Counted from the stretch's first letter, positions 1-9,963 are shown. The stretch: DNA of 45,631 nucleotides from Myxococcales bacterium (GCA_016794465.1 JAEUKA010000017.1:1-45631), one strand, 5' to 3'. Translations and numbers: made by a program. The notes: generated by a model not told the origin, from the sequence alone.

Positions 1-1
1 C

Positions 2-1150
2 GGATCTCTTTTCGCTCGTTCCGCTACCAAAAGAAGTCCCGGGGACATGCGTCCCGACGTCGTTGCGCCGGACATGGTTCCCTCCTTTTGTTCTCTTCCA
101 CACGGACTGCCTTTGCTCCGCCGGGTCCGGGCTGCCGTCCCCATCAATAACAAATTTCTTTCTCGTCGGTGATGGTGTTGTCGGTGGGCCGTTTTGGGGG
201 TGGGAGGTGTTGGGATTCTGGCTACATCGGCTCCCAAAGGGTGCAGGCTGGCGCCGCAGGACTTCGAGTGTGTCGCCCGAGAGGCCGACACCGCGGTGAA
301 CGATCTGGATGCCAAGCGGGCCCTCGGATGCTGACCCTATGTCGATGGACAAAGGCGCGCCGACTGACGAGCTGGGCCAGACGTCGGTGACCGCGGAGCG
401 GACTCGCTCCCGAGCAGCGTTGAGCTGGTGCTCGGCAGAGGGAGCGGGAGCAACCACTGGCACGTCAACCTTCCTCCGGGCAAGCAAGGAGGACTCAAGT
501 CCGGCGACGGCATTGGCGTCGGGCACGGCGAAAACATCGACGCGAGGAGTCACCCCGGACGCTTGCCGGATCTCTGCATCAAGCCGGGCACGCGATAGCT
601 CCGCATCATGCGCTTTGCCGAGTACAACCACCAGGAGTTCGACCTCGCGCCGTTCGACCCGCACACGGCTCTGAACCACTCGCAGCGGCTCTCGCGAAAT
701 GATCTGCTGTACGGCTGCACGTACCCGCACTTGCCAGGCAACCTCATCGAGCGCACTGCGCAGCGGCACATAGACCGCAGCGAGCAGCACAAACGGCATC
801 AGGAATCGCATCGCCGGACCCCACCGCGACTCGAACAGCTGGGCGAGGCTCCGCGCCAATGCTCTTGCAATGGACGAATCCGTTTCCTCCTTCGTGAGTT
901 CCTCTCGCTCAAGCACTGTGACATCGACACGCTTGAATCCAGCGGCGACGAACGCCATGGTCCCGACCGCCACAATCGCTACCAAGTTGGTGAGAAAAAG
1001 CAGCGCTGCACCTCCAGCAACTGACCAGGCGCCGGTGCCGAATCCGTATCCACTTGCACAGAGGGGCGGAACCAGCGAGATGCTGATAGAGGTACCTGCC
1101 GCAGTCGTTGCAGTGTCGGAGCTGTGCCGCAGCGACGCGTAGACCCCGGC
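2..1150 (-). pseudogene. DUF389-family integral membrane protein, 5'-truncated, runs off the left edge
   Basis: The reverse frame is open from 1150 to the first bases of the window (about 383 codons) but has no ATG near its 5' end; a TAG lies directly upstream at 1151-1153. It begins with the hallmark of DUF389 (TIGR00341-like) membrane proteins: a hydrophobic segment with SISLVPPLCASGYGF, then a second with LLFLTNLVAIVAVG, then a third membrane segment around 800-840. A soluble part of about 150 residues and a proline-rich tail follow. The usual N-terminal soluble domain and first helices are missing. The ORF track shows only out-of-frame pieces because no start codon remains. The function of the family is not established; some members are discussed as transporters. 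The 5' end meets another 5'-truncated fragment on the plus strand, so I read this as a deletion remnant, although the missing 3' part lies outside the window. Confidence 0.7.
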
Positions 1151-1571
1151 CTATGTTCCAGACGACTTCAACAGGCTGGTTGCTCAAGCAGTCGCGCACG
1201 GGACCGAACTCCTGCTCTTCACCAAGCACCTCGTCGAGCTTACGATCGATGAAATTGAAGAGGATGGAAGCCGCCGTCGCAGGCTCGCGATCCGAACCAT
1301 CAATGTCGAAGAAGTCGAAGCTGCTCGAGCAGAAATTCGAGGGTGCATTCAAGGGGACTTAGCAGACAGGCTGGAAGCTTGGCGGTCGAGCAAGGGCTCA
1401 TTGCCATTCCAGTCCTACAAACACCGATTCGAGGTAGCCCGGCACGATCCAGGCGATCAGTTCCCAGACCATGCAGCCGAAACCGCGTTTGAAGTTCTTA
1501 TCCACGCCGCCGCTGCGAGAGGCCGCTTGAGTCCTCCGCATCCGGTTAAAATCAGTGGGGGAAGACACTAG
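1143..1571 (+). pseudogene. C-terminal fragment of an unidentified protein, 5'-truncated
   Basis: This frame is open from just after a TAG at 1140-1142 to a TAG at 1569-1571 (142 codons) but has no in-frame ATG, so gene finders miss it. The translation is protein-like: a hydrophobic GTELLLFTKHLVELTIDEI stretch, a highly charged helix rich in Glu and Arg, and an Ala/His-rich end. The first part is reminiscent of sacsin/Hsp90-like ATP-binding proteins (a LLFL...hydrophobic-E pattern), but that is a guess. It begins within a few bases of the point where the minus-strand DUF389 frame also begins, so both genes appear to have lost their 5' ends in the same event. Its stop codon overlaps the stop codon of the convergent cytochrome gene. 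Confidence 0.4.
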
Positions 1572-4357
1572 CGGGTCTTCAAGTATTCCACGAGCGCCCG
1601 TCGTTCGTCTTCGGTAAGACCAAGTGACAGACGCTCGTCAAAGTATCGGACCACTTGATCGAGGCTTGTGAACCGTCCATCGTGGAAGTGCAAGACCGAG
1701 TCGTAGACATCCACCAGCGCCGGAGCCTTGAACAGACCGCGCTTGCGATTGGGCCGAGGGGAGAAGTCGAGCTGCTTTTGAATCGGATCCATATCGCCGA
1801 GGTCTCTGTCTCCTCTCAGCATCGCCAGCGTCGGAGCCACACGGAACAGACTGTTTATGAAGTACGGCGCAGTAAGCACCCGTGCATTGTCCGTGGCGCT
1901 CCCAACGTCAAAGAGTCCCGGACCACTCATGCTGCCGCTGGTGGGATCTGTCGGGTCCGGATCTCCACTGGTAGCAAGCGAGCCCGAGTGGCAGCTTGCA
2001 CAGTGTTTGGCAAAGAGTGCCTGCCCACTTTTTGCAAGCGTGGGATCTGTTTTCGGCCGCTGCAGGCGCGGAACGTGGTGGAGAAGGTACTGCGAAAGTG
2101 CCGCCAGATCTTCGACACCCAGGCTCCCTCCGAGTCGGTCTTTGACGATATAGCGAGTAAAGTCGACAGCGCTCCGATGAGTCGCCGAGGCATGCAGCCA
2201 ACCACGGCTGGCTACACCGCCGCGCAAGCTCATCGTCCGCCGCTCTCCTTCCATCGTTGCCCACAAAGAGCCATCGCCGCCTCCATCTGCATGGCAGCTC
2301 ACGCACGCGCCCATCACATGTTTGCTCAGCGTCGGATACTTCTGTGGATTGGATGACTCGAACAGCGTCTTGCCCCGCCGCACTGTCGGGCTCATTGGGT
2401 CCATACCAAGGTCGATCAGTCCGACTTCGTGAACGGTCGGCCCTAAAGGCAACTCGAACGTTGGCGTCTTGATTTTCCGAACAATGCGTCGGCTGGTGAA
2501 GATTCCAAGACCGGGACTGGCCCCGGTCACCTTGCGAACTTCATACGGCACATACCGCGAAGCTTGCTGCTTCGCGTAGGCAGACGTGTCCAGGACTTGC
2601 ACCATCATGGAGTTGGCAAAAGAGACATACGCGCGCGTTCCATCTTCTGAGAACACCATGCCTGTGGGGTTGTTTCCGTAGAGTCTAAAGTGATTCTCCG
2701 AGACTGGGTGGTGCGAATGCCGATCATAGACCGCCAGAAGGTCCGCCATGCGCGACAGAACGAACGCATACTGCCCATTTGGTGTGAAGGCGACAAACGT
2801 AGGTATCCCAATCGGAGAGAGCGATGCATTTCCCATCGCACTGACGGCACCGGCAGCGGTCAGCCGCTCGTTGGCAGACTCAGGAGATGGTGAGTTTATG
2901 GCCAGATAGATCTCATCCGGATACTGCATGCATGAAAAGCGCTCCAGATCTCCCTCGGGATCGTCAAGGAATCCAGCATGCAGACGCGCGCGTGAGGTGT
3001 CTGCGTTCCCCGTGGTCAAAAGCTTTACAAAACCCGCGCTGATGTTTCCGGACTGCGCTTGTATCCGGGGATCGTTCAGCGTTGCACCCGGACCTTTTTC
3101 CCACACGGGCTGCGGACCAATCGCGGTATGAGGCACCCACCCTTCCGTTCCCATTGGCGACAGAAAGACACCTGCAAGCTGGGTTGGGACTCCTTCATGA
3201 GACACATCCTCCGCCGTCACTCGCAGCGACTTGGCGAGGCAGCCGACATCTTTCAGATTGTAGGGATCGCGCAGCTTCACTTCGTGATGAAGTGTGAACG
3301 ACTCCGTCGCAACCGCGGATATCACCGCTTCGTTGTCTGTAATGGGGCCGCGCGGTAGATAGTGGGCTGCATACAGTGTCTTGCCATCAGGAGTGATCGA
3401 CAATCCCTGCGGTCGTCGTGCCACCGTTAGCTGCCCAACTATCTTCCACACTCCTTGATCCAGTCGTAGCTTTGTCAGTTGGCCATCGACGTAGCTGCTT
3501 ACATAGGCAGTGCTCCCTTGCACCACGATGGAACGCAGTTCCCGCCCTAGCTCTTCATTTTCTCCAAGTTGCTGCACCACGGTGCGCTGTACTTTGTCGA
3601 TCACCACCACCCGGTTGCCAGTGGCCGCGGCGGCTAGCACCTGCGCGTCGGCATCTGCTAGGGCGATGGGCCGACCCGGAACGGAAACCGCACCAATACG
3701 ACTCATGCTTAGCGGATTCACAAGAACTACCTGGTCTGCATCCGGTACCGCCACCCAGAGCTGATCCCCGGATAGCACAAGTGGAGCGCTATTGTGGGCC
3801 ACTGGCAGAGGAGAACAAGCGACGGAGCCGTCCACTTGCAGGGTTAGGTTTGGAGAGTCCTTTGCTAGCCCTAACGTGAGCGTCGCTGCGTGACCCGGAG
3901 ACAGCGCTCCCAAGGGAAATCGCCGCGAAAGGGTCGGTTCGCTAAACGGATCGTCCGTGAAATGATACAAGGTGGACACGTCCGAAATAGCGACTTCAGC
4001 ATCGACAACTGGATCGACGCCTTGGTTGCTGACAGAAAGCTCCACGCGCAGGACTCCGGGTCGCAGCGGGATCACTTTCACATATGCGGCAACCGCCAAA
4101 TCAGTACCCTGCTTCCGGTTGAGGGTGACGGGTGTGGAAACGGGCTGGCGTTCAGCGGATGCGAAGACAGGGTCGGTGGTGTTTATGGAAAGGGAGTAGA
4201 CACTCTGTACGGTTTTTGACGGGCACTGCACATCATCGGAGGGCGCGGAATGCATCTGGCACGCAATCAGAAGCACGACCCACGAAAGCTGCATAAAAGC
4301 TCTGAAGCGCTTGCAGATAGACCGAGCGGGGTGGTGTGTTGAGGTGTCTTGCAGCAT
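1568..4357 (-). CDS. Lipoprotein with beta-propeller and MauG/CCP-like di-heme cytochrome domain
   Basis: A 929-residue protein. A lipoprotein signal ends at the lipobox LLIAC (Cys33); the ATG at codon 22 (4294) just before the hydrophobic core is a good alternative start. Residues about 180-600 carry YVTN/surface-layer-like beta-propeller motifs (for example GRPIALADADAQ, RRPQGLSITPDGKTLYAA and GMVFSEDGTRAYVS). The C-terminal third has two c-type heme sites, CVSCH at residues 685-689 and CASCH at 786-790, and ends in a stretch typical of di-heme peroxidase/MauG relatives (FKAPALVDVYDSVLHFHDG). It is probably anchored to a membrane and faces the periplasm or outside. Redox function is inferred from the hemes; the electron donor and substrate are unknown. 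It is a single gene on the minus strand, separated by about 230 bp from the operon upstream. Confidence 0.85.
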   Translation of the reverse strand: MLQDTSTHHPARSICKRFRAFMQLSWVVLLIACQMHSAPSDDVQCPSKTVQSVYSLSINTTDPVFASAERQPVSTPVTLNRKQGTDLAVAAYVKVIPLRPGVLRVELSVSNQGVDPVVDAEVAISDVSTLYHFTDDPFSEPTLSRRFPLGALSPGHAATLTLGLAKDSPNLTLQVDGSVACSPLPVAHNSAPLVLSGDQLWVAVPDADQVVLVNPLSMSRIGAVSVPGRPIALADADAQVLAAAATGNRVVVIDKVQRTVVQQLGENEELGRELRSIVVQGSTAYVSSYVDGQLTKLRLDQGVWKIVGQLTVARRPQGLSITPDGKTLYAAHYLPRGPITDNEAVISAVATESFTLHHEVKLRDPYNLKDVGCLAKSLRVTAEDVSHEGVPTQLAGVFLSPMGTEGWVPHTAIGPQPVWEKGPGATLNDPRIQAQSGNISAGFVKLLTTGNADTSRARLHAGFLDDPEGDLERFSCMQYPDEIYLAINSPSPESANERLTAAGAVSAMGNASLSPIGIPTFVAFTPNGQYAFVLSRMADLLAVYDRHSHHPVSENHFRLYGNNPTGMVFSEDGTRAYVSFANSMMVQVLDTSAYAKQQASRYVPYEVRKVTGASPGLGIFTSRRIVRKIKTPTFELPLGPTVHEVGLIDLGMDPMSPTVRRGKTLFESSNPQKYPTLSKHVMGACVSCHADGGGDGSLWATMEGERRTMSLRGGVASRGWLHASATHRSAVDFTRYIVKDRLGGSLGVEDLAALSQYLLHHVPRLQRPKTDPTLAKSGQALFAKHCASCHSGSLATSGDPDPTDPTSGSMSGPGLFDVGSATDNARVLTAPYFINSLFRVAPTLAMLRGDRDLGDMDPIQKQLDFSPRPNRKRGLFKAPALVDVYDSVLHFHDGRFTSLDQVVRYFDERLSLGLTEDERRALVEYLKTR

Positions 4358-4591
4358 GGCGGGATAGTAAGCAATCTGGGCTCGCTTGCAAGCCCATCTC
4401 CCCCGTCTCGGCGATTCCTCTATCCTGTGTAAGGTGGTGACTGCAAGGACGCCCTCGACGGCAAGTACTGTGTTTGATTCCTGCCACCACGGTGAGTGAT
4501 TCCTCCCGGTGTTATGAGGGCGCAGCAGGGGTTTCGGTAGGGCGACCGGACAATGGGAAATCCAAGCGTGGATAGTCTAGGTGAAGCGCTC

Positions 4592-5020
4592 TTAGAAGCC
4601 AGGACTCTCGGAACCGAGACACTGCCTGTCGAGCAACAGGGAGATGTTGACGTTGTGACTTGGGAATCCCACGGTGCGGAACAGTCCGGCGGGCTCAGGT
4701 GTTTTGCCGGGTGCGCACAGCACGCCATCGCCGTCGATGTCTAGCCAGCCGTAGATCACGAGCCCGTCCCCCTTCTGCTGCGGATACAGCACGGTCTCAT
4801 CGAGCGAATAGGGGGACTGACTCACGGTGCGGACGCGGCGCTCGAAAAGTCCAAGCGGGTGCGCCAGCGCCCTTTGGCCAAAGGATGTCTCGTGATGAAA
4901 TTCCAGATGGAGCGTCCCAGCGGCCATCGCTGTCACCGTGCCCCGGACCCGTGTTTCATACAGCACAATGTCGTCGTTTACGCAGCCGCAGAAGGCCAGC
5001 GCAAGGAGTGCTCGCTTCAT
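4592..5020 (-). CDS. Small lipoprotein of unknown function
   Basis: 142 residues with a typical lipoprotein signal (MKRALLALAFCGC, lipobox ending at Cys11 or Cys13). The mature part is short and beta-rich, with a GWLDIDGDGVLCAPG stretch that resembles a single Ca-binding-like Asp loop. The ATG overlaps the stop codon of the upstream barrel gene (ATGA, 5017-5020), so the two are translationally coupled. I recognise no family. Its place as last gene of an envelope operon suggests a partner of the barrel protein. Confidence 0.8.
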   Translation of the reverse strand: MKRALLALAFCGCVNDDIVLYETRVRGTVTAMAAGTLHLEFHHETSFGQRALAHPLGLFERRVRTVSQSPYSLDETVLYPQQKGDGLVIYGWLDIDGDGVLCAPGKTPEPAGLFRTVGFPSHNVNISLLLDRQCLGSESPGF

Positions 5021-5706
5021 CGACCACCTCCGAAGTGGAAGGCCAGATGGACGCCGGGAATGGCAACGCTCGCAGGCGCATCAACCCAGCCATAGTCCGC
5101 TGCGACATCCAGACCGATCCGCTGGCTGATGCGGATTCCCAAGCCCACAGATCCCCACGGGGTCCACTCATGACGAACCGACCACTGCGTCTCTGTGCCA
5201 GCTTCCCTGATGATCTGGGTCCGACTGGGCAGAAGTGCGTGACGAGTCCCGAGCACCAGATAGGGCACTGCCCAACGAACCGGGAATGCCAGTCGCAGCC
5301 GCAGCTCACCGCTTGGCCCACGCTTGGACAGCTCGGCCTCTTGCAGCATCCAGCCAAGCAGGACTTCGCCAGACAGCCGGACATGCGGTCGATCGACCCA
5401 GGCCAAGGACAGACCGGCAGAGAAGGAAAAGCGTCGCCCCAGCGCAGACTCGACCTCCAAAAGGGGAGCCAAGCGATGACCAACCCCGACGAGTGCGCGC
5501 AGCGAAAACCAGGGATATCCGGCCTGCACCGAGACACCCCATGCTCCCTTGGCGGGACCGCCAGCGAGCTGATCGAGTACAACCGGATCGGTACGGAGCG
5601 GCAGGATCTCGACCTGCGAAGTCGGCGCGGGTGGATCAATCGGCGTGGCGGGCTCAAGGGCCGCCTGTAGCGCAAAGACAGCAGCGGTCAGCATGGACGG
5701 ACTCAT
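5017..5706 (-). CDS. Predicted outer-membrane beta-barrel protein
   Basis: 229 residues. It has an N-terminal signal-like hydrophobic stretch (MLTAAVFALQAALEPA), a Pro/Ala-rich linker, then alternating hydrophobic and polar strands with many aromatic and Gly residues (for example WGVSVQAGYPWFSLRALVGVG, FSAGLSLAWVDR and VGLGIRISQRIGLDVAADYGW) and a final strand ending in LAFHFGGGR. This is the pattern of a small outer-membrane barrel of 8 to 10 strands. It overlaps the genes on both sides by 4 bp (ATGA at 5703-5706 and 5017-5020), so it is the middle gene of a coupled three-gene operon. Function unknown. Confidence 0.75.
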   Translation of the reverse strand: MSPSMLTAAVFALQAALEPATPIDPPAPTSQVEILPLRTDPVVLDQLAGGPAKGAWGVSVQAGYPWFSLRALVGVGHRLAPLLEVESALGRRFSFSAGLSLAWVDRPHVRLSGEVLLGWMLQEAELSKRGPSGELRLRLAFPVRWAVPYLVLGTRHALLPSRTQIIREAGTETQWSVRHEWTPWGSVGLGIRISQRIGLDVAADYGWVDAPASVAIPGVHLAFHFGGGR

Positions 5707-6791
5707 TTCGCAGGAGCGACGCGAAACACGCGCGCAAAGTTTCCAGAAAACACGGACTGCGCTTCATCGGCGGTATAGCCGCTCGCCTTCATGGCCGTCA
5801 CCGTACGGCTCAGGTAGTCCTTTACAAAGCCGGGACTCTGCGGTCCATCGCTGCCGTAGATGACACGATCGACCAGCCCAGCATCCCGGATTTTCTGCAT
5901 CGCAGTCTTCAGATTCTCTCCGGTCGGGTCCGATCCCTTGGAGCCCAGGGCGCTCGGTTCCAGGTAGACGTTGGAATAGGTCTTGGCCAGACGGATGCAC
6001 GCCTCCAGTGAGCCGCTCTGCTGGTCGGTGAAGTCATAGCCCAGGTGTCCGAGGATAAAGATCGCGCCCGGATAGGCCTTCACCGCTGGCTCAAGGTACG
6101 TCGGATCGGTGTAGGGCGCTTCGCTGGAGGTGCCCGGAAACGGACTGGACCCAGTGTGCAGATAGACCGGCTTCTTGAGGTCCGACGACACCTGATAGAT
6201 GCCAAAGTACGTCGGGTCGTCCATTCGGAAGTGCTGATGCGCATGCGCCAGCTTGATGCCAATCATGGACGGATTCGCGAGCGCAGTCCGTAGGCGCTGA
6301 AGCTCTGCATCCTTTTCCGTGCGGAAGTTGTCGATGCGCAGACTCGCAAGACCGAACAGCCGATCCGGGGCGGTGGCGGTGTCTGCGATTACGCGCTCAT
6401 TGGTGGCAATCCCGACCGTGCGTGGCGCGTAGACCGCGAACAAGACCGCTTGAGAAACCCGTGCCTTGTCTAGCTCTGACAAGATTCCTTCTGCCGACAA
6501 GATGCCTTCCGCCGTGGTCTTGGGATTGAGGCTGAGCGGAAACGGGAAGCGACTGCCGATGAACTTGCGCGTGTCTTCCGGGATGGCGTCCCACTCGCCG
6601 GGGTGAAGGTGCATATCAACGACCAGAATCCGCCTGCCATCGTAGTCAATGCCTTTGGCGGTGTCGCAGCCAGAGAGACTCAGGGAAAGCCCGGTGCCAC
6701 AGACCCAAGTGAGCCAGAGCGCCGTCGAGATCGTCCTGAAGCCGGAGCGATGTCGATTGAAGCCGTCGCAAACCCACGTAAAGACCTTCAT
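5703..6791 (-). CDS. Amidohydrolase_2 family lipoprotein (TIM-barrel metal hydrolase)
   Basis: From the ATG at 6791 the product has 362 residues; a longer frame back to a GTG at 6860 adds 23 unlikely residues. A lipoprotein signal ends at LSLSGC (Cys42). The catalytic part shows the amidohydrolase metal ligands: VVDMHLHPG (His61 and His63), KPVYLHTG (a later His), AIFILGHLGYD and VIYGSDGPQ near the C-terminus, as in PF04909 (ACMSD/TatD-like hydrolases and decarboxylases). The substrate is unknown; a surface-anchored or periplasmic form is unusual for the family. It is the first gene of the operon 6791-4592 and overlaps the barrel gene by 4 bp. Confidence 0.82.
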   Translation of the reverse strand: MKVFTWVCDGFNRHRSGFRTISTALWLTWVCGTGLSLSLSGCDTAKGIDYDGRRILVVDMHLHPGEWDAIPEDTRKFIGSRFPFPLSLNPKTTAEGILSAEGILSELDKARVSQAVLFAVYAPRTVGIATNERVIADTATAPDRLFGLASLRIDNFRTEKDAELQRLRTALANPSMIGIKLAHAHQHFRMDDPTYFGIYQVSSDLKKPVYLHTGSSPFPGTSSEAPYTDPTYLEPAVKAYPGAIFILGHLGYDFTDQQSGSLEACIRLAKTYSNVYLEPSALGSKGSDPTGENLKTAMQKIRDAGLVDRVIYGSDGPQSPGFVKDYLSRTVTAMKASGYTADEAQSVFSGNFARVFRVAPAK

Positions 6792-6860
6792 GGCTGCATA
6801 TCTAGCACAGTGTGCGGAGCGAGCTTGCTGATTGTTCCGTGAGACGAGCCACACTGACAA

Positions 6861-7490
6861 TCACCGCCGCGAGTCCCGGCCACATGGAGCGGCGGGTCGC
6901 GTCATACATCGTGCCGCCGTGGCCGCAGATCCTGCGCTGAGCACTCGATCGAGTGTCGCCTTAGGCGATGGTGTGTTTTTTCCGTTTGGACTGATGGCGA
7001 ACGTCGTGCTGAGTCCGCTCGCTGGGTCTTTGTGAATCTGGAGAAGCCGTCCGGGAGATGAATCTGCGCCTCGGCTCATTCCGACATCAATCAGGAATAT
7101 CCGCCCAAGCTTCTGGAACATCGTGTCTGCTGTTCGACTGGTTCCGTCGGAAAAATTCACGTGTCCGGGCTGATGCCCGATCACCAAGTGGCTGACGCCA
7201 AGTGCACCCGCATACCGTCAGATCATCGTCTGCGGATCTTGTCCGGACACTTCCCACCATGGAGTCGTGCCGGTCAGCCGTGCCTCCAGAATCGAATCAC
7301 TGGCAGAAAGGACGGATGCTCCGTAGCCATCTTTGTCGACACCAGTCTGAACGTCTTGACCAAGCTGCAGCATCGTTCGTCCCGCAGTGTGTCATGCTGG
7401 CATGTGAAGCGCCCCTCGCGCCACTTGCTCGTAGGCAGTCGATAGTTCAATCCACCGACGGATACGTCCAGCATGGGAGCCAACACGCTA
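6861..7490 (-). pseudogene. Calcineurin-like metallophosphoesterase remnant
   Basis: One reverse frame reads as a coherent protein but is broken by in-frame TGA codons at 7218-7220 and 7392-7394 and by a TAG at 7488-7490. Upstream of that, the sequence decays further. Recognisable blocks are WWEVSGQDPQ, RYAGALGVSHLVIGHQPG (the C-terminal GHxP-type motif of calcineurin-like phosphatases), GRIFLIDVGMSRG and PGRLLQI, in the order expected for the C-terminal half of Shewanella-like/Rhilphs-type phosphoesterases. The N-terminal metal-binding GDxHG and GDxxDRG motifs were not found. It is a dead gene, one of several on this stretch. The last 60 codons before the stop at 6861 are not recognised. Confidence 0.65.
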
Positions 7491-7635
7491 TCCACACGCT
7501 CATCGCTGGCACATGGTGCGCAGCCGGTACCATACCTCGTTCCCTCACGCCACAGCCACGCCCATCAAAACCGCCTTGACCCCAGGCTCACCGGCATCGT
7601 AGCCAGGTTGTTGAAACGGATGGGAAACCGATCGG

Positions 7636-9569
7636 TTATCGCATTCCCAACACGGGAATATCGACGTGAGGTTGGAAGGTCAAGCGCGGTTTCGGCTGCA
7701 TGGTCCGGGAACTGATCGCCTGGATCGTGCCGGGCGCGCCGCCGAAGTCGGTGAGACCCAGGTTGCCAAGGCGGAAGGAGCCGGGCAATGGAGCATCCGA
7801 GGGTCACATGCTGTTCGGGGCGGCGGCCCGCCTCACGGCCGGAAGGAAGGTGTTTTCGAACCAGTTCACCGAGCGCGGGGCGATCTTGTTGATCTCGCTC
7901 GTCCCTCCGAAGCAGTGGATCGCTTGCACCAGGTGGGTGATGATCTCCATCCCTACCCCGGCGTGAAAGCAGTCGGTCAGCGTTTCCGTGTTCTGCAGAT
8001 CCGTATCACCGTGCCTGTACTGCACTCCCATCTGCTGTTTGAACTTATCGGAGTATGAGAACACGTGTCCAAACAGACATAGATACTGGTAGCCCTCGAC
8101 GTGCTGGGGGTCGTCCTGTCGACCACCGATCATGCTCTCGGCCTGATCGACATGGAGGCGCTTCTTCGCCCACTTTTGGACGATCGAGCTGTTCATGTTC
8201 GCTCGCCAGTCCTCCACGTACGCTGCGAAGTACGCCTTGGCGTTCGTCTCATTCTGATCACTCGGAATCACTTCCGGGCCGAGCGCTCTTCGGAGTGGGG
8301 CATAGGGCAAGGACGAGTTCTTGTACACCCGAAACGCCGCAAAGTGGGTCAGCTCGCCTTGCCGCAGACTCCGAGGGTGTTATTGGTTAGTTCGTAATTT
8401 CCTGCGCCCGCGCCGGTGCGAAAGCTTGTGACGTCAGGCGCTTCGACCATATAGATGCGAAGCGCCCGCTGTGCGCCGGCGGACTGCCGTCCCAGCACGC
8501 TGACGTTCTTGAACGTTCGCGGCTGCTTCGCGTCTTTCGCCGCCAGGTCGAGGATGGGCTTGAAGAGGTCGTTTTTGTACAGCTCCGCGAGTGCCTCCTC
8601 GATGCTGCGCGTCAGCTGGTAGCCCAGCGTCGCTTCGACGAGCGCTGCCACCGTCTCCGGATTCCGCACAGCCAGAGAGGAGCTCTTGGCGTTCTTGCCG
8701 ACCAGCCACTGCTCGAGGCCAACGCGGTTCACGGTCTTGGCAAGATCGATCGGCCGAAAGCCCCAGCACTGTGGCGCGTTGATATCGCAGCCATCGATAA
8801 GCATGTCATCGAGCCTGCCGGGATCTGGAGTTGGCATCCTCATGGTGGCCATGCCAAAGGGCGTGAAGCCGGCGCGGCTCCGGCACTCGAGGAGTCCGTT
8901 CCCCCTCAGGAACGCCCTCTGCTTGCTGTAGTCGCCGAGTGTGACGTCAAGGCTCAGCGCGTACTCGATCTTCGCCGCCAGCAGGAGTGCCTTGACCGCC
9001 GGAATGCGCCCGCTCGTCAGGAAAAGTTTATCTTTGAGGTAGTTTCCACAGGCCTCCACTAAATCATTCAGATCCGTGGAGCTGGGGAAGGCCGCCTGGC
9101 TAAAGACATCCCCGCTGTACGTCTTGAAGGACGGTCGCTTCAGGATGGCATCGATGAGGCCGGCCTTGTTGCGACTGCCCGAGACGGAGGACGCGACCGA
9201 AAAATGCTCCAAGGAGAGGATCGGAAACTTGTGAACATAAAGCTTGATCGTGCCTAAAACCGCCTGATTGGCCAGCTTGTCGACGATCCCTTCGTCTCAG
9301 GAACCCTGGTAGTATCTGTCGACATCGACCTGCTGAAGCCGCGACTGCGCCTTTACGGAATCATACCCCTGTGCCTTTGGATGGACGAACTGACGCAGGA
9401 ACTGGCGGTAGCGGCTCTTGGCGTAGACCTTCCTGTTCTGCTTGGGGACCCCGTTCGGCGCGGTGGTCTCGAAGTCGACAAGGACATACCGGCTGTCCTC
9501 CCTATAACTGGACGCGGTGGGAACGACTATCATCTCGCGAAGCAGACTGTGGACTAAAAATGCTGCCAT
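7636..9569 (-). pseudogene. Large unknown gene broken by two in-frame TGA codons and a frameshift
   Basis: Four open stretches form one decayed gene. The start is an ATG at 9569 with a GGAGG ribosome site a few bases upstream. The frame stops at a TGA (9297-9299) but continues in the same frame without any start for 316 codons to 8349. It then changes frame (LTHFAAFRVYKNSSLP continues it), runs to a TGA at 7804-7806, and again continues in the same frame with protein-like sequence (LGNLGLTDFGGAPGTIQAI) to a TAA at 7636. Near residues 210-270 there is an ankyrin-like pattern (AGFTPFGMATMRM, then GCDINAPQCWGFRPIDLA). I recognise no other family. Its upstream end is adjacent to an ISL3 transposase remnant. 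The two longest pieces alone encode 287 and 174 residues and would be annotated as separate hypothetical proteins. Confidence 0.6.
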
Positions 9570-9694
9570 TGGGCGCCTCCAAGCGGACCACGCAGAGTCG
9601 ACCGCGGCGAAGATCCAGTTCGTTATGGTATACCCGAACTGCCTGTTAGTTGAACCAGAAAGAGCAGACGGCGGGCCGCGGATCGGTTTTGGGT

Positions 9695-9813
9695 ACGATC
9701 TCGATATCGCGACAGGACCGCTTGAGGGGCTGAACAACAAGCTCAAGGACACAAAGCGCTCCGCCGAGGGCTACCGCGCCCCGGTCTTCTTCTGCCTGCG
9801 CATCCAGTGCTGA
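9695..9813 (+). mobile_element. ISL3-family transposase, C-terminal remnant
   Basis: About 38 codons end with GPLEGLNNKLKDTKRSAEGY and then a short FFCLRIQC before the stop. This is the conserved C-terminus of DDE transposases of the ISL3 type (GPLEGxNNKIKxxKRxAYGF...F.L). Nothing upstream in the frame matches a transposase, so only the last part of the element survives, lying back to back with the 5' end of the broken gene at 9569. Confidence 0.7.
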
Positions 9814-9963
9814 CCCATCCCCCCATTTCCAAAGCTTCCGTTCGCTCGTGCCATTCTCGCATTCCCACATTACCAACTCCGTTCGCTAGCTTCGCCGCGG
9901 CCTTGGCTCTTATTGTCCGACGATTACCCAGCACATAAAGGAGCCGTCTGACACACTCCATTT

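Noticed and set aside
4434..4498. A tRNA-like stretch with GTGGTG and CACCAC at its ends and a TTTGATTC segment
   Set aside because: The T-arm and D-arm do not pair, and no anticodon stem can be drawn; only the end stem of six pairs is real.
4660..5670. A plus-strand frame of 336 codons opposite the lipoprotein and barrel genes
   Set aside because: It is Arg/Gln/Pro-rich with no domains, opposite two coupled genes with signal peptides.
7218..9299. TGA read as a sense codon (recoding or selenocysteine) in the broken genes
   Set aside because: TGA is used as a normal stop in overlapping operon genes of the same window, a TAG and a frameshift also occur in the same stretch, and no selenocysteine insertion element is visible.
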